Of a DNA stretch of 40,039 nucleotides, positions 34,238 to 40,039 are shown piece after piece; the first letter of the stretch is position 1, and each line of letters starts with the position of its first letter. The position numbers were made by a program, and so were the translations under genes. Under the pieces are notes generated by a model that was given only the letters and a program-made list of their open reading frames with translations, was not told the origin of the DNA and ran no database searches. The stretch is from Pseudobutyrivibrio sp. (GTDB lineage: Bacteria > Bacillota_A > Clostridia > Lachnospirales > Lachnospiraceae). The DNA is taken from NCBI GenBank assembly GCA_024691465.1, contig JAILNO010000087.1, forward strand, positions 1 to 40,039, read 5' to 3'.

Positions 34238-35293
34238 TTATTCTTCGGGATCATGAACTGTACCATAAATTTCCAGATTATGAGTCTGTCTATCAATCTC
34301 CTTGTTATAGCGATCCTCCACCTCGGACCAATAATTCTCAAGAGCATCCTCGCCTCTTCTGTCAGGGATGTGGAACTCATTCACTAACATATTACCCATA
34401 TAATCCGACATCTTCTCTGCTCCAGACAGATTCAGATGCAGGCCTCCATCATAGGTGTCTGTCTGCCAATCCAATCCCATCTCATCCTGCAGATCCAAGA
34501 AATTAATATAGGTCAAATCATTAGCCCTGGCATACTCTACCATCTGCTCATCCCACTGGTCATACCAGTATGGGTATAGAGTAGGCGCCTTAACTAATAT
34601 AAGCTCCACATCATTGTCATTACATAGCTTGGTCAGCTTATCCAAATAGTAGTAGGCATTGTCTCCGAACTGATAATCCACCAGTGGCTTGCCCTCAGGC
34701 ACATCCTCAGCTGGCTTCACATCCACTCTCATATAGTATCCATTGAAGGATACCTTGTCCCTTTTAAAAAGGTACTCAAAGTCATCTGAATTCAAATCAC
34801 TCCAGCGTGAGTGATATCTTAATATAGGAAAAAGATACTCAATAAAGTTCTCTTCCTCTGTCATAGAGGCATTGATGGAATCCACCTTGCTAGATGACCA
34901 CTTCATACCATCAAGAGTCATTCTGTTGTATGCCTCGTTCTGTGGCTCGTCATATTTCATGGAAAGCACATTGAATACAATAGCATCGGGATGCTCTAGC
35001 TTAATAGTCTCCTCTGCCAGATAGTATGACTGCCAGATAAGCTGCTGAGCACTACCTCTCACATATGAATTGATGCCGTAATTCTCCCAGAGATAAACTG
35101 GGCTGATATTCTCATACAACTCGCAATCGCCTATGAACACCACGTCATGATCTGTAGGGTCATCATAGTACTCAGCTATCATGGCACCCTCCAGTATCCC
35201 TGACATATACTTAGGCTCAAGCAGCCTGGTGGCCAGGGCGATTCCTCCTATGGAAATCGCAAGTATTAATATTATTGAAATAACTTTCTTCAT
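34238..35293 (-). CDS. DltD/AlgJ-like SGNH acyltransferase with Cys at the nucleophile position
   Basis: A 351-residue protein with an N-terminal signal anchor (4-22) and an extracytoplasmic SGNH-fold domain, as in DltD and AlgJ, which take an acyl group and put it on a surface polymer. Block I reads F-I-G55-D-C57-E-L-Y where G-D-S or G-S-S is expected, so the nucleophile position holds Cys. The late acid/base pair is Y-D282-G-G-L-H286-L-N-L-S-G-A-E. R-G-S-A-Q-Q (79-84) and F-N-V-L-S-M-K-Y (107-114) fit the family core. The last 45 residues are a charged helical tail. It is the final gene of the adenylation-carrier-MBOAT operon, 30 bases after the MBOAT gene. Confidence 0.82.
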   Translation of the reverse strand: MKKVISIILILAISIGGIALATRLLEPKYMSGILEGAMIAEYYDDPTDHDVVFIGDCELYENISPVYLWENYGINSYVRGSAQQLIWQSYYLAEETIKLEHPDAIVFNVLSMKYDEPQNEAYNRMTLDGMKWSSSKVDSINASMTEEENFIEYLFPILRYHSRWSDLNSDDFEYLFKRDKVSFNGYYMRVDVKPAEDVPEGKPLVDYQFGDNAYYYLDKLTKLCNDNDVELILVKAPTLYPYWYDQWDEQMVEYARANDLTYINFLDLQDEMGLDWQTDTYDGGLHLNLSGAEKMSDYMGNMLVNEFHIPDRRGEDALENYWSEVEDRYNKEIDRQTHNLEIYGTVHDPEE

Positions 35294-35323
35294 TATTAAT
35301 CTCCAACAGATAGCATAGCCATC

Positions 35324-36916
35324 TTAGAATTGATTATATATGAACTGACTAGCTGAGTAGCCAATTCCATAGGCACCGAATATAACAGTAGCCATAAATA
35401 AACCATACCAGATTACGAAGCGCACTGGAGCCTTCAGCTCAGCTATCTTGCCTCGTACACTTCCACCCCTTTGAATGAGGCTGACCATAACAAGGATAAG
35501 CATGCCAGCAGTAACCACGGCATAGTCAAATCCTGTGAGCCCCATACCTACGAAGGCCTCGTTATTAATCTGGCTGATGCTTGAATCTGTAAATATGCTG
35601 CCAAACATCCTAAATGTAAGAGGTACATCCCTGTAGCAGTCGAACATACGCAGGCTTGACATAATAAGCACGGTACGAATCACCTGGAACAATCTCCATC
35701 CGAAAGTACCTGCCACGTGAACCTTGGAATGGAACCATCTGTAGAATGGCTCAAGCTCCTGCGAGATCATGATGACCACGAAGTTGCCGAGTCCCCATAC
35801 TATGAAGTTCCAACTGGCCCCGTGCCATATACCTGTGGTGAACCATACAATGAAGCTGGACAAATATACTGGTACTCTCTTGCCTAGATTATTCCCAAGC
35901 TTAGCTCTTGACTTCTTAGATAGCTTCATCATGAACTGGCTGGCTGATATAGGATAGAATATGTAGTCTGTAAACCATGTACCCATGGTAATATGCCATC
36001 TATTCCAGTATTCCTTAATATTCTTAGAGAAGTATGGGCGGATGAAGTTCTCAGTAACCCTAATGCCCATGGTCTCAGCCACACCTATGGTAATATCGAT
36101 ACCACCTGTGAAGTCAGCGTACAATTCCAGCGCATAGAACATGGCGCCTGCAAAGGCGTAGAATCCCCTGTAGGTTTCTGTGTCAGCAATGATTGCCTGA
36201 ACTGCCACAAGTATACGATCTGCAATAACTAATTTCTTAAAGAATCCCCACAGGATACGCTCTAGACCGAAGGATACTGTGCGCCAGTCGAATCGGTGCT
36301 CCTCATAGAGAGTCTCACTCAAATCATGATAGCGACTGATAGGTCCCTGAACCAATTGTGGGAAAAAAGATACGAATAATGCGAACTTGAACAGATTATC
36401 CTGAGCCTTGTGCTTGCCGTTATACACATCGATGAGATATCCCATAGACTGGAAAGTATAGAAGGAAATACCCATTGGAATAATTAAATCCACAAAGGAT
36501 ATTCCATCGGCTCTGCCAAAGGCTGCCAGCATAGAATTAACATTTGCAATTGCGAAATTCGTATATTTAGTTACAGCAAGAATACCTAGATTAAGTAACA
36601 GGCAAGCCAAGAATACTCTCTTCTCCTTGCTATGTTCCTTAGCCTTTAGTTCCTTTCTCTGCTCCTTCTCGTACTCCTTCTTATGCTCCTTGAACCATAC
36701 ATCGAAGTCCTCTTTCATATTAGATATGGTTCTAGCAGCATAGAAGGTAGTAACTGAAGTGACGGCTATGAAGATTAAGTATCTAGGATCTGCTATAAAA
36801 TAAAATACGTAACTGGCCAGCAGCAAAAACTGCCACTGGAATCTACCTGGCAGCAAATAATATAGTAGAAATACCACCAGTAAAAATCCTATAAATTGGT
36901 AAGAAGTAAAAAGCAT
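35324..36916 (-). CDS. MBOAT O-acyltransferase (DltB/AlgI-like) with fused C-terminal acyl-shuttle hexapeptide
   Basis: A 530-residue polytopic membrane enzyme with about eleven hydrophobic segments. It takes an acyl or aminoacyl thioester from a carrier on the inner side and passes it through the membrane. The catalytic His is H365 in T-G-I-W-H-G-A-S-W-N-F, and R-P-Y-F-S-K-N-I-K-E-Y-W-N-R-W-H-I-T (293-310) is the second MBOAT motif. It is longer than DltB (about 400) and closer to AlgI length, with a charged cytoplasmic loop at 68-100. The protein ends F525-I-Y527-N-Q-F530, matching the F-x-Y-x-x-F hexapeptide whose Tyr carries the acyl group in Dlt-type systems. No separate DltX-like microprotein gene was found. 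It starts 3 bases after the carrier gene stop. Confidence 0.9.
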   Translation of the reverse strand: MLFTSYQFIGFLLVVFLLYYLLPGRFQWQFLLLASYVFYFIADPRYLIFIAVTSVTTFYAARTISNMKEDFDVWFKEHKKEYEKEQRKELKAKEHSKEKRVFLACLLLNLGILAVTKYTNFAIANVNSMLAAFGRADGISFVDLIIPMGISFYTFQSMGYLIDVYNGKHKAQDNLFKFALFVSFFPQLVQGPISRYHDLSETLYEEHRFDWRTVSFGLERILWGFFKKLVIADRILVAVQAIIADTETYRGFYAFAGAMFYALELYADFTGGIDITIGVAETMGIRVTENFIRPYFSKNIKEYWNRWHITMGTWFTDYIFYPISASQFMMKLSKKSRAKLGNNLGKRVPVYLSSFIVWFTTGIWHGASWNFIVWGLGNFVVIMISQELEPFYRWFHSKVHVAGTFGWRLFQVIRTVLIMSSLRMFDCYRDVPLTFRMFGSIFTDSSISQINNEAFVGMGLTGFDYAVVTAGMLILVMVSLIQRGGSVRGKIAELKAPVRFVIWYGLFMATVIFGAYGIGYSASQFIYNQF

Positions 36917-36919
36917 TCT

Positions 36920-37153
36920 TTAGTCCTCGTCGTCTAGCTTCTCCTGGATCAAAGCATAGATTGCCTCAGCAGAGTTGAAATTCTCAGGTGTGAGCTCTGC
37001 AGCTGAAATAGTAACATCGAATTCCTCATTAATCTCTGAAATAAGAGAGACGATATCAAAGGAATCAAGGATACCACCGTCTACTAATTCAGTAGCTGTA
37101 GTGAAATCTACCTCTGGATGTAAATCGCTTAAAATCTCTAATAATTCGTTCAT
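36920..37153 (-). CDS. Dlt-type acyl/aminoacyl carrier protein
   Basis: A 77-residue acidic four-helix carrier. The 4'-phosphopantetheine attachment serine is S31 in G-G-I-L-D-S-F-D-I-V, the D-S-F/L-D motif of DltC and related carriers. Length equals DltC (about 78). The AAGGAGG site gives a strong start. It lies 17 bases after the adenylation gene and 3 bases before the MBOAT gene, so it should receive the amino acid from the former and present it to the latter. The order adenylation-carrier-MBOAT-SGNH differs from dltA-B-C-D. Confidence 0.9.
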   Translation of the reverse strand: MNELLEILSDLHPEVDFTTATELVDGGILDSFDIVSLISEINEEFDVTISAAELTPENFNSAEAIYALIQEKLDDED

Positions 37154-37170
37154 AATTATCCTCCTTGTAT

Positions 37171-38679
37171 CTACTTGGTAAACATCTTAGTTAATTTAAC
37201 TCTATCTATCTTGCCATTAGCTGTAAAAGGCATCTCCTCTAAACGGTTGACCTTGTTAGGGAGCATATATCTAGGTAACTTAGTCTTAAGGGCCTTAATC
37301 AAATCGCCCTCTGTAATATCACCCACATAATAGAGCACTATCTTGCTCTGCTCCTTAGCGTAGATGCAGCCTGACAGCTTAATCTCTGGAACCAGATTAA
37401 CATTAGCCTCTATCTCGCCTAGCTCTATACGATGGCCCATATGCTTGATCTGGAAATCCTTGCGTGAGTGGAACACCAGCTCCCCTCTCTCGTTAATATG
37501 ACCTATATCACCTGTGCGATAGATAATCTCAGGATATGCTTTGTTAAGTGGATTCTGTACATAGGCCTCGCTGGTCTTCTCTGGATTGTTGTAATAGCCT
37601 AATGTAACTGATGTACCTCTAATACATATCTCACCCTGCTCTAAAGGTGCTGCCAGGGTATTATCTTCCTTCAATAGAAGTATCTGAGTGTTCTTAAATG
37701 GAAATCCCACTGGAATCACCTCGTCATCGGCGAACTCTCTCTCCACTGGATAATAGCAGCACATGCCAGTACCCTCTGTAGGTCCGTACAGATTGAAGAA
37801 CTTAGCCTCAGGCACTGCCTCTCTCCACAATCTAAACTGCTTGATAGGGAACACCTCACTGCCGAATGCAATGGTCCTAAGTGTATGTGGCTTCACTGTA
37901 TCAAAAGTCTTAAATGCACTGATCATTGTAAGAGCTGAAACTACCCAGCACACAGTATTAATCTCATGCTCATTGATATATTCCACCAGCTTGATAGGGA
38001 ACATGAAATATGAGTGAGGAATCAGGTATGTGGTAGCTCCGAACTTAAGTGTAGGATACAACTCCTTAAGGCATGCATCGAAATACAGCGGAGTCTGATT
38101 ACCGAATACTGTATCCTCATTGAAGCCTAATGTCTCAGAGAGTTGCTCTATATAATCGATAACTGAGCGGTGACAAGCACACACTCCCTTAGGAACTCCA
38201 GTAGAACCCGAAGTAAATACTATATAGATAGGATCTGTATCTATAGCCTGCTTCCTAACCTCCATAAGAGCCTGTACATCAGCCTCAGTCTTACTAATAT
38301 CCTGGAATAGCATGATATCAGCCTGATAATTGAAGTCCTTAGCAATCTCAACTGTGGATTCATCACAGATAATCACCCTAGGCTGGCAATTCTCAAGTAT
38401 GAGCTGTATACGTGTAGCAGGCATCTCACTATCAATAGGTACATAGTAACAACCTGCATTAATTACACCGAAGAATGTAGCAATAGTATTAGGGCTCTTC
38501 TTCATAAAAACTATGACAGGCTCCCTATTACATCCCTTCTTAAGAAGTCCAGTGCCCACTGAATCCATTATGGACTTAACATCTGAGAAAGTAAGCTGAA
38601 CCTCATCATCCGCATATGCGATTTTGTCTGGTACTCTAGCCAGACTACCATCTAAATAATCTAGTACATTATTCTGCAT
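37171..38679 (-). CDS. Amino-acid adenylating enzyme (DltA/NRPS A-domain type)
   Basis: A stand-alone 502-residue adenylation enzyme that activates an amino acid with ATP and loads it on the neighbouring carrier. Core motifs: F-T-S-G-S-T-G-V-P-K-G (155-165), N-L-Y-G-P-T-E (296-302), Y-R-T-G-D (387-391), and the catalytic Lys in N-G-K490. D201 in Y-F-D-A-C contacts the alpha-amino group as in DltA and NRPS domains. Two positions differ from DltA by hand alignment: K205, where Bacillus DltA has Met, and G273 (F-G-S-E-V), where DltA has the Cys linked to D-alanine selection (F-C-G-E-V). Common annotation would be D-alanine ligase; the pocket argues that the substrate may not be alanine. It follows the racemase gene by 33 bases. 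Confidence 0.88.
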   Translation of the reverse strand: MQNNVLDYLDGSLARVPDKIAYADDEVQLTFSDVKSIMDSVGTGLLKKGCNREPVIVFMKKSPNTIATFFGVINAGCYYVPIDSEMPATRIQLILENCQPRVIICDESTVEIAKDFNYQADIMLFQDISKTEADVQALMEVRKQAIDTDPIYIVFTSGSTGVPKGVCACHRSVIDYIEQLSETLGFNEDTVFGNQTPLYFDACLKELYPTLKFGATTYLIPHSYFMFPIKLVEYINEHEINTVCWVVSALTMISAFKTFDTVKPHTLRTIAFGSEVFPIKQFRLWREAVPEAKFFNLYGPTEGTGMCCYYPVEREFADDEVIPVGFPFKNTQILLLKEDNTLAAPLEQGEICIRGTSVTLGYYNNPEKTSEAYVQNPLNKAYPEIIYRTGDIGHINERGELVFHSRKDFQIKHMGHRIELGEIEANVNLVPEIKLSGCIYAKEQSKIVLYYVGDITEGDLIKALKTKLPRYMLPNKVNRLEEMPFTANGKIDRVKLTKMFTK

Positions 38680-38712
38680 ATCTTATCCTTATTTATATAG
38701 GTCCTTAGACCA

Positions 38713-39432
38713 TTATTTTGCTGTGATTAACTCCTGGTACTCTGGCCTGAGCCTAGCGCACTTAAGGACGCAGTCCCTAGCCAGCACATCTATTATATCA
38801 AGCACCTCAGCTCCCACTTGATTATCTCTCTTTACAATGGAAAGCTCTGTGCAGCCCAGTATTACCACCTGAGCTCCCTTATCAATGAGCTGCCTCTTAA
38901 CCTGGCAGAACTCCTTCATATCCACAGCCCCACCAGCTTTGACATCATCATAGATAATATTCATAACCAGCTGCTGTCCATCACTATCAGGATAAAGGCA
39001 CTCAATTCCATAGTCCTTGAAAACCGAGTCGAACAATCTAGTCTCCACCGTGCCATCAGTGGCCATAATGCCCACTCTGCTGATGCCTCGCTCCACCAGA
39101 TACTCTGCCGCCTCCCTGATACCATTAGACACTGGCACATGTCCACTACTTACTATATCCTTATGGAAAAAGTGTGCGGTAATACAAGGGATTGCTATGT
39201 AATCCACCTGCTGCTTCTCCAGGCAACGCGCTATCTCAACTATCTTAGGTAGAGGACTCTCGTCACTTCTTCCCAAGATGAATCCTGTCCTATCTGGAAT
39301 AGATGGCACATTATAAATCACCATCTCTATATTCTCTTGATCCGTGGCGGCATCAGTCATCTCAATGATACGGCGCATAAAATACGCAGTAGCCATAGGT
39401 CCTAATCCGCCGATGATTCCTAACCTCTTCAT
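38713..39432 (-). CDS. Aspartate/glutamate racemase family protein
   Basis: A 239-residue cofactor-independent racemase that interconverts L- and D-amino acids with a two-cysteine mechanism. It begins L-G-I-I-G-G-L-G-P-M-A-T and has N-V-P-S-I-P-D-R-T. Both catalytic cysteines are present: C83 in I-P-C-I-T-A-H and C194 in L-G-C-T-E-L. In the first motif Ile replaces the usual Asn of P-C-N-T-A-H. The family includes aspartate racemases and broad-range enzymes, so the substrate is open. Its ATG overlaps the stop of the transglutaminase gene by one base (TAATG), and the adenylation gene follows, which suggests that it supplies a D-amino acid to that enzyme. Confidence 0.88.
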   Translation of the reverse strand: MKRLGIIGGLGPMATAYFMRRIIEMTDAATDQENIEMVIYNVPSIPDRTGFILGRSDESPLPKIVEIARCLEKQQVDYIAIPCITAHFFHKDIVSSGHVPVSNGIREAAEYLVERGISRVGIMATDGTVETRLFDSVFKDYGIECLYPDSDGQQLVMNIIYDDVKAGGAVDMKEFCQVKRQLIDKGAQVVILGCTELSIVKRDNQVGAEVLDIIDVLARDCVLKCARLRPEYQELITAK

Positions 39433-40039
39433 TATTGTTCCTCTGTAGCAGTTCCAAAGTATGTATATATCTGCCTATCATAATTATGAGAATGATAGTG
39501 CGAATCCGAATAAGCCATGAGATCCTCATCAGTAATATAGAATCCCTTGAATGACTTATCATGACGTGGTGTGGTGTCAAAGTGACGCCAACCCTCACCG
39601 CAGTCGATTACATTCCAATAATGGTGTCTCGTAGCTGTAGGGATAATCTCAATATCCTCATTAGGGATACCTGCTCTAGTAAGCAGTGCCTTGCTAACAG
39701 CAAAGTAGTTGTAACAATCACCCCTGCGATTATAGAGGCCATCATAGGCACCCTTAAGCCAATCCCCTCTATCAGTACTCTCGCTATATCCTATATTGCC
39801 CTGCACCCACACATATATAGCATGGGCCTTATCATAATCTGACATATCATCAGTAATAATCTCTGCAAGTACCTCATCAGCCAGTGCAAACACCTGCTCC
39901 TCAGTATATTCCTGCTGAATAACAGTAACAAGTCCCTCCTTCAGATCCATATTACCCATGGAATCCGTAGCAGTATAAATAACCGTATACACTCCTGGCT
40001 CATTGAGATTGACCTTGCTGCTATCCACCTGAACCTCTA
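39432..40039 (-). CDS. Transglutaminase-like domain protein with Ig-like module (partial, N-terminus beyond right edge)
   Basis: The frame is open to the window edge; an apparent GTG start at 40028 lies inside a domain and is not the real start. Visible residues 1-40 (counted from 40028) form the end of a bacterial Ig-like or HYR/DUF5011-type repeat, N-E-P-G-V-Y-T-V-I-Y-T-A-T-D-S-M-G-N, typical of secreted surface proteins. A transglutaminase-like cysteine protease fold follows: C105 in R-R-G-D-C-Y-N-Y, His in T-R-H-H-Y-W-N, and D151 in R-H-F-D-T-T-P. Such domains crosslink or cleave proteins or peptides outside the cell. It is translationally coupled to the racemase gene and heads the visible Dlt-like operon. 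Confidence 0.85.
   Translation of the reverse strand, partial: EVQVDSSKVNLNEPGVYTVIYTATDSMGNMDLKEGLVTVIQQEYTEEQVFALADEVLAEIITDDMSDYDKAHAIYVWVQGNIGYSESTDRGDWLKGAYDGLYNRRGDCYNYFAVSKALLTRAGIPNEDIEIIPTATRHHYWNVIDCGEGWRHFDTTPRHDKSFKGFYITDEDLMAYSDSHYHSHNYDRQIYTYFGTATEEQ

Noticed and set aside
35294..37170. Separate dltX-like microprotein gene
   Set aside because: Gaps are 3, 17 and 30 bases, too short for one; the shuttle motif is on the MBOAT C-terminus.
1..40039. tRNA, rRNA, CRISPR arrays, insertion sequences, phage or attachment sites
   Set aside because: Looked for cloverleaf-like segments, spaced direct repeats, transposase or integrase motifs and terminal inverted repeats; none found.

Overview
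The window is a gene-dense, AT-leaning stretch of a low-GC Firmicute. The gene set points to a Lachnospiraceae-type anaerobe, Butyrivibrio/Pseudobutyrivibrio-like. The supporting genes are a butyryl-CoA:acetate CoA-transferase-like gene, a single-chain glycyl-tRNA synthetase, a CBS/DRTGG pyrophosphatase, a pyridine-nucleotide-independent type of thioredoxin reductase, a GH43 arabinofuranosidase-like lipoprotein and a flagellin. The genus is inference; no rRNA, tRNA, CRISPR array or mobile element was seen.

Layout. (1) 1-11092, minus strand: a long, tightly packed housekeeping cluster of MscS channel, M16C metalloprotease, era, recO, a membrane protein of unknown function, glyQS, a tail-anchored coiled-coil protein, a CBS-type pyrophosphatase, and a membrane protein with a degenerate GGDEF domain that runs off the left edge. 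(2) 11143-19265, minus: a branched-chain plus serine biosynthesis operon leuB-ilvD-ilvB-serC-serA-DUF1015 with a promoter at one end and a clear terminator at the other. (3) 19345-21892: the biotin module, with birA (apparently leaderless and lacking the C-terminal domain), bioB, and bioY divergent from bioB across a three-half-site BirA operator. (4) 21922-25583: a GH43 lipoprotein, the CoA-transferase and a hotdog thioesterase. (5) 25576-31451: a 5'-nucleotidase, an 80-residue unknown, a hybrid histidine kinase, and a divergent TPR protein plus secreted protein of unknown function. (6) 31448-33256: a redox operon of thioredoxin reductase-like protein, thioredoxin and an OhrR-type repressor, with two matching operator boxes over its promoter. 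(7) 33274-34203: a monocistronic divergent flagellin. (8) 34238-40039, minus: a Dlt-like cell-envelope acylation operon of secreted transglutaminase (partial), Asp/Glu-type racemase, amino-acid adenylating enzyme, carrier protein, MBOAT and SGNH transferase.

The most interesting system is region 8. It has the logic of teichoic-acid D-alanylation but differs at several diagnostic points. The MBOAT carries its own C-terminal F-x-Y-x-x-F shuttle hexapeptide instead of using a DltX microprotein. The SGNH partner has Cys where the nucleophilic Ser is expected. The adenylation enzyme lacks the Cys associated with D-Ala selection in DltA and has a Lys in the predicted side-chain pocket. A racemase of the Asp/Glu family sits in the same operon. 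I infer a surface-esterification pathway that may use an acidic or other non-alanyl (D-)amino acid. This rests on hand alignment and needs testing.

No stretch longer than about 180 bases lacks a gene, and each of the larger gaps holds promoters, operators or terminators listed below. All alignments were done by eye; family names come from recalled motifs, not searches.
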